From positions 1 to 64,000 of the forward strand of contig NZ_JACJOX010000027.1 in NCBI RefSeq assembly GCF_014695775.1: a DNA stretch of 64,000 bases, given 5' to 3'. The stretch comes from Leptolyngbya sp. FACHB-60 (GTDB taxonomy: Bacteria; Cyanobacteriota; Cyanobacteriia; Phormidesmidales; Phormidesmidaceae). The notes below the pieces were generated by a model. It saw nothing but the letters and a program-made list of their open reading frames with translations. It made no database searches and was not told the origin of the DNA. The translations under genes were made by a program, and so were the position numbers. Below, one piece after another: positions 34,167 through 43,831 of this stretch (the first letter of the stretch is position 1; every line of letters begins with the position of its first letter).

Positions 34167-34203
34167 AGGAGCTGAGAGAAACGCAGTAAAACCAATCTGG
34201 CTT

Positions 34204-35571
34204 TTACGCTACCAGAAATGCGACGCATTCTACGTGGGGGGTCTGGGGAAAGAAGTCGGCGGGTTGGGCCTTGGTCAGGGTGTAACCGCCTTCATCCCGC
34301 AGAATTTTGAGGTCTCGAGCCAGGGTAGCGGGGTCACAGCTCATATAAACAATGCGGGGTGGACGAAGTTCGATCAGAGCATCGAGCACCGGGCGATCGC
34401 AACCTTTGCGGGGCGGATCAAGCACGACTATATCTAGCGGATCGTTCAGGCTGGCGGCAGCCTCAGCCAGCAATGCCCCGACATCCCCGGCACGAAATTC
34501 GACATTGTCAATACCGTTGAGCCCTGCGTTAGCTAAGCCCTGAGCCACAGCTTCTGCTTGAACCTCTAAGCCCATCACCCGCTTGGCCTGTTGAGCCAGA
34601 GGCAGAGTCAAGGTGCCCACACCGCAGTAAGCGTCGATGATGGTTTCGCTGCCGGTGAGCTGTAGCTCATCCAAAATAATCTGCAACACCTGTTCAGCCT
34701 GCTCGGTGTTGACCTGAAAGAACGTGGTGGCGTGAATGCGAAACCGCAGCCCGGCAAACACTTCTTCAATGTAGGGCACGCCGTCAATCACTAGGGTTTC
34801 GGCCCCAAAAATGGCGTTGGTCTTCTCGGGATTGAGGTTGACGCACACGCCGACGAGGTCAGGGTAACGCTCTCGCCACTCCTGGGCCTGCAATTCTATA
34901 TCCTTGAGATTAGGCGCTGTGGATACCAGGGTCAGCAGCATCTGCCCGGTGCGGCGGCCTACCCGCAGCGACAGGTGGCGCAGCCTGCCCTGGTGCTTGC
35001 CCTCGCTGTAGATCGACCAGCCCCTCTCCTGAATGTCGCGCTTGATCTCAGCCAGCAGTGGGTTCAGACGCTCGTCCTGCACGGGGCACTGGTTGAGGTT
35101 AACCAACTTGTGGCTGCCCTGGCGAAAGTAGCCTGCCTTAACCTGACCTTCGGGCGATCGCCCTAGGGGATAGGTTGCCTTATTGCGGTAGCCTAGGGGA
35201 GCTTCAGACGCTAAAATCGGCAGCACATTGGGATTTTCAAAGCCACCTAGACGCGTAAAGGCATCGAGCACCTGCTGCTGTTTAGCCGCCAGCTGGGATG
35301 GGTAGCTGATGGACTGCCACTGACAACCGCCGCACTTGTCAGCCACGATGCAGGCTGCTCGAATGCGATCGGGAGAAGGGGTCAGCAACTGCCGCACCTT
35401 GGCCCGACCAAAGGTTTGCTTAGCCTGCACCAACCGGGCCCGCACCAGGTCGCCGGGTACGGTGTCGGGCACAAATACCACCCGATCCTGCCAGCGGCCG
35501 ATGCCGTCGCCGCTGCTACTCAGGTCAGTAATTTCCAGATCAAGGGTTTCCCCCTGTTGCCACTGGTCCAT
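34204..35571 (-). CDS. rlmD: 23S rRNA (uracil-5-)-methyltransferase, RumA/RlmD type
   Basis: A 455-residue RumA-type enzyme with an N-terminal TRAM domain (LDLEITDLSSSGDGIGRWQDRVVFVPD). Four [4Fe-4S] cysteines are visible in CIVADKCGGCQWQS plus CPVQDERL, and the C-terminal methyltransferase has AYCGVGTLTLPLA, VVLDPPRKGCDRP and the nucleophilic Cys in YMSCDPATLARD. These enzymes methylate C5 of a 23S rRNA uridine using SAM. The exact target (U1939 or U747 type) is not decided by sequence alone. It lies 37 bp upstream of lpxD on the same strand. Confidence 0.93.
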   Translation of the reverse strand: MDQWQQGETLDLEITDLSSSGDGIGRWQDRVVFVPDTVPGDLVRARLVQAKQTFGRAKVRQLLTPSPDRIRAACIVADKCGGCQWQSISYPSQLAAKQQQVLDAFTRLGGFENPNVLPILASEAPLGYRNKATYPLGRSPEGQVKAGYFRQGSHKLVNLNQCPVQDERLNPLLAEIKRDIQERGWSIYSEGKHQGRLRHLSLRVGRRTGQMLLTLVSTAPNLKDIELQAQEWRERYPDLVGVCVNLNPEKTNAIFGAETLVIDGVPYIEEVFAGLRFRIHATTFFQVNTEQAEQVLQIILDELQLTGSETIIDAYCGVGTLTLPLAQQAKRVMGLEVQAEAVAQGLANAGLNGIDNVEFRAGDVGALLAEAAASLNDPLDIVVLDPPRKGCDRPVLDALIELRPPRIVYMSCDPATLARDLKILRDEGGYTLTKAQPADFFPQTPHVECVAFLVA

Positions 35572-35789
35572 GGCCGTACTCCTGCTGTGCTTGTGCTCAT
35601 CTGCCTATCGACTGTAGCAAGGGAAACGACCGATGGGGGGACCCGTGACCTAACGAAACCCAACCCGTTGGCTAGAAAATAGGGGGAGAGCTTGACGGTG
35701 AACGATCTAAGCCCTAGGAAGTAAGGTTTGCGGCAGCACCCTGAACCCAGCGCTTTAACCTAAATCGATGGAGACGAACGGGTTCGTAG

Positions 35790-35963
35790 CTAATCTTCGT
35801 CGCGCAAAGCCTCTACAGTTTCAGCACTGAGTAGAGGTTTAAGCTGCGCCTGCACGGTTTCCGGTTGATTACCCCAAAGCATTTTACAAAAGGCACTTTT
35901 GCCCTGCTGGCTGGCCTGGTTAAAGACGCTGGCCAATTTTTCACAGTTGGTGGTATCGCCCAT
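35790..35963 (-). CDS. Small conserved protein, function unknown
   Basis: From ATG 35963 it encodes 57 residues, MGDTTNCEKLASVFNQASQQ followed by GKSAFCKMLWGNQPETVQAQLKPLLSAETVEALRDED. It is soluble, helical and acidic at its end, with two cysteines. No known family. It lies between rlmD and clpC with a hairpin upstream of clpC's 3' end. Confidence 0.6.
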   Translation of the reverse strand: MGDTTNCEKLASVFNQASQQGKSAFCKMLWGNQPETVQAQLKPLLSAETVEALRDED

Positions 35964-36038
35964 GGTGAAACCTGTCAAATGGTGATGTCAGCATACCGGC
36001 TCAAGGCGCTGTCGCATGTCCCTTGAAAGTAAGAGATA

Positions 36039-36068
36039 AAATGCCGTCCTCTCAGGAGAACGGCATTT
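36039..36068. terminator. Terminator hairpin 3' of clpC
   Basis: AAATGCCGT (36039-36047) pairs with ACGGCATTT (36060-36068), and a nested TCCT/AGGA stem fills the loop. It is flanked by A and T at its ends and lies downstream of clpC on the minus strand. Confidence 0.78.
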
Positions 36069-36109
36069 CCAACAGCAGATGATTTACACCAGTGTTTTGC
36101 TCTTAGCGT

Positions 36110-38575
36110 CTAGCTCTCGGCGGAGATCAGCTCTCGACGCTGTTCGGACTGGATAACGACCTTGCCGGTGTCGTCCACATCGACGGTGGCGGTGTCGCCA
36201 TCGCCCAAACGACCAGAGAGAATCTCCTCGGCGAGGGTGTCTTCGAGCAGTCGCATAATCGCCCGACGCAGCGGCCGCGCCCCGTAGCTGGGGTTGTAGC
36301 CTTCTTCCACTAAGCGCTCCTTGAAGCGCTCGGTGACCTGGAGGTGAATGTTCTTCTCGGTCAGTCGACCAAACACCTCCTTGAGCAGGATGTCGGAGAT
36401 CTCCTTGACCTCGTCCTTGGTGAGCTGACGGAAGACGATGATCTCGTCGAGGCGGTTGAGGAACTCAGGCCGGAAGTACTGCTTGAGTTCTTCGTTCACT
36501 AGGGAGCGAATGCGGTTGTATTGCGACTCAGCTTGGTCTTGCTCAAACTCGAAGCCGAGGCCACCGCCACCCTTCTCAATGACTTTAGAACCAATGTTCG
36601 AGGTCATAATCAGCAGGGTGTTTTTGAAGTCAACCGTGCGACCCTTGGCATCGGTCAGGCGGCCGTCTTCTAGAATTTGCAGCAGCATGTTGAAGACATC
36701 AGGGTGAGCCTTCTCAATTTCGTCGAATAGCACCACAGTGTAGGGCCGACGACGCACAGCCTCGGTCAGCTGACCGCCTTCGTTGTAGCCCACATAGCCC
36801 GGAGGAGAGCCAATCAGCTTAGAAACCGTATGGCGCTCCATAAACTCGGACATATCCAGACGAATCATGGAGTCTTCGGAGCCGAAGAAGTAGGCGGCCA
36901 GAGATTTGGCAAGCTCGGTTTTACCAACCCCAGTAGGGCCGGAGAACACGAAGCTAGCGATCGGTCGGTTGGGGTTTTTAAGGCCTACCCGAGCGCGACG
37001 AATGGCTCGGGAAATGGCCCTCACCGCTTCGTCTTGGCCGATCAACCGCTGGTGCAGGGTATCTTCCATATGCAGCAGCTTCTCGGACTCGGACTCGGTG
37101 AGTTTGCTCACCGGCACCCCAGTCCAGGAGGCAACGATATGGGCGATGTCTTCTTCGCCTACCACGGGCATGTCTTCACCGCCAGCGTCTTCGTTGACCT
37201 TGTTCTGGGCGATCGCCCGGATCTCGGCCTTGATCTCCATCTCGCGATCGCGCAGCTCCCCAGCTTTATCAAAGTCCTGGGAACGCACAGCGTTGTCTTT
37301 GTCCTTGAGCACTTGGCGCAGTTCGCGATCGAGCTCCTTCGCCGCCGGAGGCAGCTGGGAATTGAGTAGACGAACGCGAGAGCCCGCCTCGTCGATCAAG
37401 TCGATGGCCTTGTCGGGCAGGAAGCGATCGGCGATATAGCGATCCGACAGCTTGGCGGCCGCCTCTAGGGCATCGTCAGAGATCTTCAGCTTGTGGTGCT
37501 GCTCGTAGCGATCGCGCAGACCGTGCAGAATCTCGATGGTTTCATCCACACTGGGCTCGCCCACCATCACCGGCTGAAAGCGGCGTTCGAGGGCAGCGTC
37601 GCGCTCGATGTGCTTGCGGTACTCATCTAGGGTGGTGGCCCCGATGCACTGGAGTTCGCCCCGCGCCAGGGCAGGCTTAAGGATGTTGGCAGCGTCGATC
37701 GCCCCCTCGGCAGCCCCCGCCCCAATCAGGGTGTGGACTTCGTCGATCACGAGGATGACATTGCCCGCAGTGCGGATCTCATCCATGATCTTTTTCAGAC
37801 GCTCTTCAAACTCACCTCGGTACTTGGTACCGGCCACCAGCAGACCAATATCGAGGGTGACCACGCGGCGATCTTCAAGAATATCGGGCACGTCACCGTT
37901 GCCGATGCGCTGGGCTAGACCTTCGGCGATCGCCGTTTTACCCACACCAGGCTCACCAATTAGCACCGGGTTATTTTTGGTGCGGCGACCCAGAATTTGG
38001 ATGACGCGCTCAATTTCCTTCTGACGACCGACCACCGGATCGAGCTTGCCATCGGCGGCCATTTGGGTCAGGTTAGAGCCAAATTCATCCAGAGTGGGGG
38101 TTTTAGTGCGCCCACCACTGCTTCCGGCAGACACCTCCGCCGTTTCACCCAGCATGCGAATTACCTGAGTGCGCACCTTAGACAGGTCAACCCCCAGATT
38201 TTCAAGAACGCGGGCCGCGACCCCCTCGCCTTCGCGGATCAGTCCCAGGAGCAGGTGCTCAGTGCCAATGTAGTTGTGGCCGAGCTGACGGGCCTCTTCC
38301 AGGGAGAGTTCAAGCACACGCTTGGCTCGGGGGGTAAAAGGAATCTCAACGGCCACAAAGCCGGAGCCACGACCAATGATCTTTTCAACTTCAATGCGCG
38401 CGTCCTTGAGGTTAACGCCCATTGACTTTAAGACCTTGGCGGCTACGCCCGTGCCTTCTCCAATTAACCCCAGGAGGATCTGCTCAGTACCCACAAAGTT
38501 GTGGCCGAGCCGACGAGCTTCCTCTTGAGCCAGCATGATGACCTTGATTGCTTTTTCTGTGAAGCGTTCAAACAT
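36110..38575 (-). CDS. clpC: ATP-dependent Clp protease ATP-binding subunit ClpC
   Basis: An 821-residue Hsp100 chaperone that unfolds substrates for ClpP. It starts with ATG 38575 ([22 protein letters not shown]). Two Clp_N repeats (about 1-145), the first AAA+ ATPase with GEPGVGKT, a middle coiled domain with an UVR motif ([15 protein letters not shown]), the second AAA+ with GPTGVGKT and a C-terminal Clp domain are complete. The motif [16 protein letters not shown] and the closing [13 protein letters not shown] are conserved. It resembles cyanobacterial ClpC1, essential in several species. A TTG/ATG five codons upstream is in frame but less likely. Confidence 0.97.
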   Translation of the reverse strand: MFERFTEKAIKVIMLAQEEARRLGHNFVGTEQILLGLIGEGTGVAAKVLKSMGVNLKDARIEVEKIIGRGSGFVAVEIPFTPRAKRVLELSLEEARQLGHNYIGTEHLLLGLIREGEGVAARVLENLGVDLSKVRTQVIRMLGETAEVSAGSSGGRTKTPTLDEFGSNLTQMAADGKLDPVVGRQKEIERVIQILGRRTKNNPVLIGEPGVGKTAIAEGLAQRIGNGDVPDILEDRRVVTLDIGLLVAGTKYRGEFEERLKKIMDEIRTAGNVILVIDEVHTLIGAGAAEGAIDAANILKPALARGELQCIGATTLDEYRKHIERDAALERRFQPVMVGEPSVDETIEILHGLRDRYEQHHKLKISDDALEAAAKLSDRYIADRFLPDKAIDLIDEAGSRVRLLNSQLPPAAKELDRELRQVLKDKDNAVRSQDFDKAGELRDREMEIKAEIRAIAQNKVNEDAGGEDMPVVGEEDIAHIVASWTGVPVSKLTESESEKLLHMEDTLHQRLIGQDEAVRAISRAIRRARVGLKNPNRPIASFVFSGPTGVGKTELAKSLAAYFFGSEDSMIRLDMSEFMERHTVSKLIGSPPGYVGYNEGGQLTEAVRRRPYTVVLFDEIEKAHPDVFNMLLQILEDGRLTDAKGRTVDFKNTLLIMTSNIGSKVIEKGGGGLGFEFEQDQAESQYNRIRSLVNEELKQYFRPEFLNRLDEIIVFRQLTKDEVKEISDILLKEVFGRLTEKNIHLQVTERFKERLVEEGYNPSYGARPLRRAIMRLLEDTLAEEILSGRLGDGDTATVDVDDTGKVVIQSEQRRELISAES

Positions 38576-38774
38576 GATGGTATTAATCACCTGGTGCGTG
38601 CCGGATAGGCAAATTCTAGCACAGCGATTTTTGTCAGTTGTGCCCTACTAAACAGGCGGTTTACCGCGCTTCCTTTAACTACTCCTTTGGGCTTAGAAAA
38701 TAGTTGGGATCGCCCACTGTCAATAGGTTGAGTTTGTGAAAAATGTAAATTTTCTCAACTTTTAAGGTTCGGTT

Positions 38775-39491
38775 TCAGGTTCGGTTGAGGGGCAATTTTT
38801 TATTCGCTATCTGCCATCCTTGCCGCTCAAGTCGCTCACTCACCGCACTGCGTTGCTGCTGGAGTTGATCGCGATATTCAGCGGTTTTGAGGGAATTTTG
38901 CCACAGAATCAGGGCATCTTCGCCGTCAGCGTAGTAGCGCCGCCGCCGACCCAAGATCTCAAACCCAAAGCTTTCGTAGAGGGCTAGGGCGCGGCTGTTG
39001 GAGGGGCGCACCTCTAGAGTGGCGCGGGTCAGAGCGCGATCGCCCCCTTCTGGGGCGGGTTCTTGGCGATCGCAAGCATCCGCCAGCAGGTTCACTAGCA
39101 GCCATTTCCCCAACCCCCGCCGCTGGTAGCGGGGATCGACGGCCAGCACCGTGATGTGAGCTTCATCCAAAATTGCCCAATAGCAGCCCAGACCCAGAAG
39201 AGTGGGTTCATCCCTATGGTCTAAGCCCAGTGCTGGGCCGGGCTGTGGTTCTGCATCTTCTGCATCTGAAGCCGTTTGCAGGGCCGCCATCGACGCTGTC
39301 GATAGATCGGCCTGATCTCCCTGGATACTATGGGGTTTATGCAACAGCATCAGCAGACAGCTGTTGGGGCTATTTAGCTCACGCTCGTAGCCCTCAGCTG
39401 ACCACAGCCCTCCTAAAGTGCGCTGGTCAAGGGCCACCAGGGCAGCAATGTCGTCGTGGCACGGAGCTTGGCAAGAAAGGTAGCCCACCAA
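38775..39491 (-). CDS. rimI: Ribosomal-protein-alanine N-acetyltransferase (RimI family)
   Basis: A GNAT acetyltransferase of 238 residues. The acetyl-CoA site is VDPRYQRRGLGKWLLVNLL (Q/RxxGxG type), followed by ALYESFGFEILGRRRRYYADGEDALIL, the normal RimI end. Between the second and third strands there is an extra segment of about 40 residues (roughly 52-95, rich in Ala, Asp and Gln), so the protein is larger than usual RimI (about 150). The start is a TTG at 39491 or the adjacent GTG; no ATG is available upstream. It is divergent from lysA. Confidence 0.85.
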   Translation of the reverse strand: MVGYLSCQAPCHDDIAALVALDQRTLGGLWSAEGYERELNSPNSCLLMLLHKPHSIQGDQADLSTASMAALQTASDAEDAEPQPGPALGLDHRDEPTLLGLGCYWAILDEAHITVLAVDPRYQRRGLGKWLLVNLLADACDRQEPAPEGGDRALTRATLEVRPSNSRALALYESFGFEILGRRRRYYADGEDALILWQNSLKTAEYRDQLQQQRSAVSERLERQGWQIANKKLPLNRT

Positions 39492-39654
39492 TTTTACGGC
39501 TTTTATTTCTGGGGCAAGAAAACTGGCACAGCCCTTAATTGTACACTGGGGGTTGGGGTCACGGGCGCAAGGTCAAAGAACTGGTTGGCCAGTTCAAGGT
39601 CACAGCTGTCTCAAATCAATCCTCGAACAACGTTTTTCTGTGAGCGCAACGTCT

Positions 39655-41070
39655 ATGGTTTCGACTTCTCCCCTGCCGGCCTCGATCGCCGATAGCCGCC
39701 AGTACCTCCCCCCAGCCAACACCGAAGGAACGCTGTCCCCCAACCAGCAGCTGTTGCCCCTGACCGCCACCACTACCCCCAACGAGCATCTCAGCGTCGG
39801 CGGCTGCGATGTGGTGGACTTGGTTGAGCGCTTTGGCACTCCTCTATATATTCTCGACAACCACACCCTGCGCACGGCCTGCCGCCAATATCGCCAGGGG
39901 TTTGAGCGCTACTACCCCGGCGAGGCGCTCGTGATCTACGCTTCGAAGGCGTGGAACTGCCTAGCGGTGTGTGCCATTGTGACCGATGAGGGGCTGGGCA
40001 TTGACGTGGTGTCAGCGGGCGAACTGCTCACGGCCACCGGAGCCGGGGCCGATCCCGATCGCATCTACTTCCACGGCAACAATAAGGCGTTTGAAGAGTT
40101 GACCCTGGCGGTCGAGGTGGGCTGCCGCATCGTCGTTGACAACTGGCTAGAACTCAAAACCCTAGGCGAGATCGCCACCAAAGAGGGCAAGACCGTGCCG
40201 ATTTTGCTGCGGGTTACCCCCGGCATTGAGTGCCACACCCACGAATACATTCGCACTGGCCACCTCGACAGCAAGTTTGGCTTTGACCCCGACCAGATCG
40301 AATCGGTGTTTGAGTTCCTAGCGGGCCAGCCACAGCTGCGGTGTTTGGGAGTTCATGCCCACATTGGCTCGCAGATTTTTGAGCTGAACCCCCACACCGA
40401 CCTGGGGGGCGTGATGGCCCAGTGGATGGTGACGGCCCAGCGCTACGGGCTCACCCTGACAGAACTGGATGTGGGCGGTGGTCTGGGCATTCGCTACACC
40501 GAGAGCGATGACCCACCGAGCATCGACACCTGGGTGAAGACCGTATGCGAGAGCGTGATTGCGGCCTGTGAAGCACACAGCATTCCGCTGCCCAAGCTGC
40601 TGTGTGAACCGGGGCGATCGCTGATTGGCCCCGCCTGTGTTACCGCTTACCGAGTCGGCAGCCAGAAGGTGATCCCCGGTCTGCGCACCTACGCTGCCAT
40701 TGACGGCGGCATGTCCGACAACCCCCGCCCGATCACCTACGAGTCGGTATACCGGGCGCTGGTGGCCAACCGCATGGCCGATCCCCTGACCGAAACCGTA
40801 ACCCTGGCCGGTAAGCACTGCGAGTCTGGCGATATTCTAATTAAGGATGCGGCTCTGCCCGAGCTGAAGAGTGGCGATGTGGTTACTATTGCGGGCACGG
40901 GTGCCTACAATTACAGCATGGCTTCGAACTATAACCGGGTACCTCGGCCTGCGGCGGTGCTGGTGGCCGACGGCGATGCCACCCTCATTATTCGCCGAGA
41001 AACCGTGGCGGATTTGCTTCGGCAAGACTGTCTGCCCGAAACCCTCAGGCCAAAAGCAAAGTCTACCTAG
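39655..41070 (+). CDS. lysA: Diaminopimelate decarboxylase
   Basis: LysA converts meso-DAP to lysine. The 471-residue PLP enzyme has an N-terminal extension (about 45 residues, proline/threonine rich), the PLP lysine in VIYASKAWNCL, HAHIGSQIF, and LLCEPGRSLIGPA for the phosphate site, with SNPRPITYE-like DNPRPITYE and the catalytic CESGDI segment. ATG 39655 is taken; a longer frame upstream is unlike the family. cdaA and uppS follow on the same strand. Confidence 0.95.
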   Translation: MVSTSPLPASIADSRQYLPPANTEGTLSPNQQLLPLTATTTPNEHLSVGGCDVVDLVERFGTPLYILDNHTLRTACRQYRQGFERYYPGEALVIYASKAWNCLAVCAIVTDEGLGIDVVSAGELLTATGAGADPDRIYFHGNNKAFEELTLAVEVGCRIVVDNWLELKTLGEIATKEGKTVPILLRVTPGIECHTHEYIRTGHLDSKFGFDPDQIESVFEFLAGQPQLRCLGVHAHIGSQIFELNPHTDLGGVMAQWMVTAQRYGLTLTELDVGGGLGIRYTESDDPPSIDTWVKTVCESVIAACEAHSIPLPKLLCEPGRSLIGPACVTAYRVGSQKVIPGLRTYAAIDGGMSDNPRPITYESVYRALVANRMADPLTETVTLAGKHCESGDILIKDAALPELKSGDVVTIAGTGAYNYSMASNYNRVPRPAAVLVADGDATLIIRRETVADLLRQDCLPETLRPKAKST

Positions 41071-41166
41071 CCAGCTAACCGTTGCTAGTCTTGGGCAGGG
41101 TTTTGCCAGGGGGCTGTCCGGGCCAACCCATCACACAGCCGCTCAGACACCATCCTTTAACGCTGC

Positions 41167-42087
41167 ATGAACTATCTCTGGGAGCAATGGCTAACAAACC
41201 TTGACCAGGTTAGGTTCGTGCTCCAGGCGCTCGATATTGCGCTGGTGCTGCTGCTGAGCTATGTGGTGCTCGTCATCATTGGCGAGAAGCGCACCCTGTG
41301 GATGGTGCGGGGGCTGATTTTTTTGATGCTGGCGGCTGCCCTGAGCAAGTTCTTGGGGCTAGCTTTACTGGGCTTTGTGCTCGACAAGCTGGTGATTGGC
41401 TCGGCGGTGGCCATGGCCTTTATGCTTCAGGGGGAGTTTCGGCGACTGCTGGAGCTGCTGGGCCAGGGGCGGGTATGGGAATTGCTCAGCCCGTCTCGGG
41501 AAGCCATGCCCCAGCCCGACAACGTGATCGATGAAATTGTTGACGCTGTTAAGGAACTGTCCCAAAACCGCACCGGGGCGCTGCTCATTCTCGAAATCGA
41601 CAAGCTGATTGACGAGCGCGACTTTACGGTACCGGGGGTGCGCATCAATGCGGAAGTGTCGAAGGAAATGATTCAAACCATTTTTCAAACCAGCACCCTG
41701 CTCCACGATGGGGCGATGCTGGTGCGAGGTTCGCGCATTGCGGCGGCGGGGGTAATTTTGCCGATTTCTGAGCGGGTGGCCTCACGCCAGCTCGGCACGC
41801 GCCACCGGGCGGCGATGGGCATTACCGAACGGGTAGAGCATTGTATTTGTGTTGTGGTATCCGAAGAAACCGGCTCTATTTCGCTGGCGGAAGGCGGTAT
41901 TCTAGATCGGCCTCTAACCAGCAGTCGCCTGCGCAGTATTCTGCGGTCTAAGTTTTCTAAATCGGTAGATCGCGAGGCAGTGGCACCCCAGCTTAGAAGC
42001 CTTGGTCGGCGGCTGGGCAGCCTTGGAGTTAACTACGTGCTGCGCTTGTTTCGTCTCCCCTCATCGTCTCCCCGAGAGAAAAAATGA
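41167..42087 (+). CDS. cdaA: Diadenylate cyclase CdaA
   Basis: CdaA makes cyclic di-AMP from two ATP. The 306-residue protein has three N-terminal membrane helices ([49 protein letters not shown]) and a DAC domain with the D181-G-A motif in LLHDGAML and R212-H213-R214 in GTRHRAAMG, so activity is expected. A C-tail of basic residues follows. It overlaps uppS by four bases (ATGA, 42084-42087), so the two are translationally coupled. Confidence 0.94.
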   Translation: MNYLWEQWLTNLDQVRFVLQALDIALVLLLSYVVLVIIGEKRTLWMVRGLIFLMLAAALSKFLGLALLGFVLDKLVIGSAVAMAFMLQGEFRRLLELLGQGRVWELLSPSREAMPQPDNVIDEIVDAVKELSQNRTGALLILEIDKLIDERDFTVPGVRINAEVSKEMIQTIFQTSTLLHDGAMLVRGSRIAAAGVILPISERVASRQLGTRHRAAMGITERVEHCICVVVSEETGSISLAEGGILDRPLTSSRLRSILRSKFSKSVDREAVAPQLRSLGRRLGSLGVNYVLRLFRLPSSSPREKK

Positions 42088-42839
42088 CCACCAAGCCTGT
42101 TGTTCGCTACGCCCTGCCTGCCGACCTCAAGCCCGATCGCCTACCCCAGCACGTAGCGGTGATTATGGACGGCAACGGACGCTGGGCCAAACGCCGGGGG
42201 CTGCCGCGCATCATGGGCCACCGCCGCGGGGTAGATACTCTCAAAACCCTGCTGCGCTGCTGCCGCGACTGGGGCATTGGTGCGCTGACGGCCTACGCCT
42301 TTTCGACGGAGAACTGGGGCCGTCCCGTTGAAGAGGTAGATTTTTTGATGGCGCTGTTTGAGCGGGTGCTGCGCCAGGAACTGCTGGAGATGATGGAGGA
42401 AAACGTCCGCATTCGCTTTGTGGGCAACCTAGCGGCCCTACCGCGATCGCTCCAGGGCGAGATTCACCAGGCGGTGACTCAGACCCAGGGCAACCACGGC
42501 ATCGATTTTACGGTAGCCACCAACTACGGCGGTCGGCAGGAGATTGTGCAGGCCTGCCGCGCGATCGCAGAGCAAGTGCAGCAGGGCGAGCTAAACCCCA
42601 GCGATATCAGCGAGGAACTATTTAGCCGCCACCTCTATACTTCCGAAATCAGCGATCCCGACCTGCTGATTCGCACCAGTGGCGAAATGCGCATTAGTAA
42701 CTTTCTGCTGTGGCAACTGGCCTACGCCGAAATCTATGTGACTGATACCCTGTGGCCCGACTTCGACACCTCAGAATTTCACCGAGCGATCTACGCCTAC
42801 CAACAGCGCGATCGCCGATTTGGCAAGGTTAAGGGATAG
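42084..42839 (+). CDS. uppS: Isoprenyl transferase (undecaprenyl diphosphate synthase)
   Basis: The 251-residue cis-prenyltransferase elongates FPP with IPP to the C55 lipid carrier for peptidoglycan and LPS. The signature [20 protein letters not shown] contains the catalytic D29, followed by [17 protein letters not shown], and the family end [23 protein letters not shown] then DTLWPDF. It starts inside the end of cdaA. Confidence 0.96.
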   Translation: MTTKPVVRYALPADLKPDRLPQHVAVIMDGNGRWAKRRGLPRIMGHRRGVDTLKTLLRCCRDWGIGALTAYAFSTENWGRPVEEVDFLMALFERVLRQELLEMMEENVRIRFVGNLAALPRSLQGEIHQAVTQTQGNHGIDFTVATNYGGRQEIVQACRAIAEQVQQGELNPSDISEELFSRHLYTSEISDPDLLIRTSGEMRISNFLLWQLAYAEIYVTDTLWPDFDTSEFHRAIYAYQQRDRRFGKVKG

Positions 42840-42978
42840 AGTTGCCTAATCCGCCTTAGCGCTCCCTCACCCTAAATACCTTTCCATAGGGGGAGAGAAA
42901 CTTTGGGTCAAAAAGAACTTTGATGTAGAAACGCTAGGTGCTGACCTATTCATCCCAAATCTAAACATTCAAAAATTT

Positions 42979-43512
42979 ATGAATATTCCTACCTGGATCA
43001 CTGTCTCCCGGCTGCTTGGTGTTCCCCTGCTGCTGCTGCTGCTCCAGGCACCGACGGCGACCCAGCGGTGGTGGGCGGCGGGCATTTTTGTGGTGGCGGC
43101 GAGCACCGACTGGCTCGATGGTTACCTGGCTCGCAGGCTTAACCAGGTGACCGAGCTAGGCAAGTTTTTAGACCCTCTGGTGGATAAACTGCTGGTACTG
43201 GCTCCCTTGCTTATGCTGGTGGGGCTGGGCCAGGTGCCCGGCTGGGGCGTGTTTTTAATCGTGGCGCGGGAAATTACAATTTCGGGCTGGCGGGTCAACC
43301 CGACCATGCAGGGGGGCGCGGTGCCGGGGGCAAACTTGTGGGGCAAGGCCAAAACTGTGGTGCAGATTGTGGCGATCGCCCTGCTCCTAGCTCCGCTACC
43401 GGCAGTCTGGGATGGGCCAGCGCAGATTTGCTTTTGGGCGGCGGTGGCGTTGACCCTGGCATCAGGCTTGGTCTATTTATGGCCCCAAATGCAGCCCAGC
43501 CGCAGCGCTTAA
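42979..43512 (+). CDS. pgsA: CDP-diacylglycerol-glycerol-3-phosphate 3-phosphatidyltransferase
   Basis: PgsA makes phosphatidylglycerolphosphate, precursor of the anionic lipid PG needed in thylakoids. The 177-residue membrane protein has the CDP-alcohol phosphatidyltransferase motif STDWLDGYLARRLNQVTELG followed by KFLDPLVDKLL, and three to four further membrane helices. Start ATG 42979 (MNIPTWITVSRLLGVPLLLL) is typical. It lies 140 bp after uppS. Confidence 0.95.
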   Translation: MNIPTWITVSRLLGVPLLLLLLQAPTATQRWWAAGIFVVAASTDWLDGYLARRLNQVTELGKFLDPLVDKLLVLAPLLMLVGLGQVPGWGVFLIVAREITISGWRVNPTMQGGAVPGANLWGKAKTVVQIVAIALLLAPLPAVWDGPAQICFWAAVALTLASGLVYLWPQMQPSRSA

Positions 43513-43603
43513 GCAGGACGGCAGGGCCCAATGCCATAAAAAGTCTGGGGGTTGCTTTATGTCTCTGCCGAGTGTCTGCTAAACTAACGAAGAACTACTT
43601 CTT

Positions 43604-43693
43604 GGAAGCGTGGCTGAGTGGTCGAAAGCGCCTCCCTGCTAAGGAGGTAGGGGAGTAAACCTTCCCTCGTGGGTTCAAATCCCACCGCTTCCG
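43604..43693 (+). tRNA. trnS-GCU: tRNA-Ser (anticodon GCU)
   Basis: A 90-nt tRNA with acceptor stem GGAAGCG (43604-43610) paired to CGCTTCC (43686-43692), discriminator G, D arm with GGCTGAGTGGTCGAAAGCG, anticodon stem CCTCC/GGAGG around CTGCTAA (anticodon GCT), long variable arm GTAGGGGAGTAAACCTTCCC and T loop GTTCAAATC. The class II long variable arm and anticodon mark tRNA-Ser(GCU). CCA is not encoded. A strong hairpin follows. Confidence 0.97.
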
Positions 43694-43706
43694 TATTTTG
43701 AGTCTA

Positions 43707-43746
43707 CAAAAGCAGCTGATATGAGCACTCATATCAGCTGCTTTTG
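43707..43746 (+). terminator. Terminator after tRNA-Ser
   Basis: A 19-bp perfect inverted repeat (CAAAAGCAGCTGATATGAG and its complement) with a 2-nt spacer ends in TTTTG. It lies just after the tRNA and before sbcC. Confidence 0.92.
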
Positions 43747-43831
43747 TTTCTAAACCAGCGGCTCTTAAAGATACAGGTGTACTTAAAGTTCTCCTGTACT
43801 GTAGGCTAGGAATAATGGTGCTAATGTACCC

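Noticed and set aside
36830..37439. Two overlapping plus-strand frames inside clpC
   Set aside because: Both are antisense to clpC and carry no motif. They reflect codon bias of the real gene.
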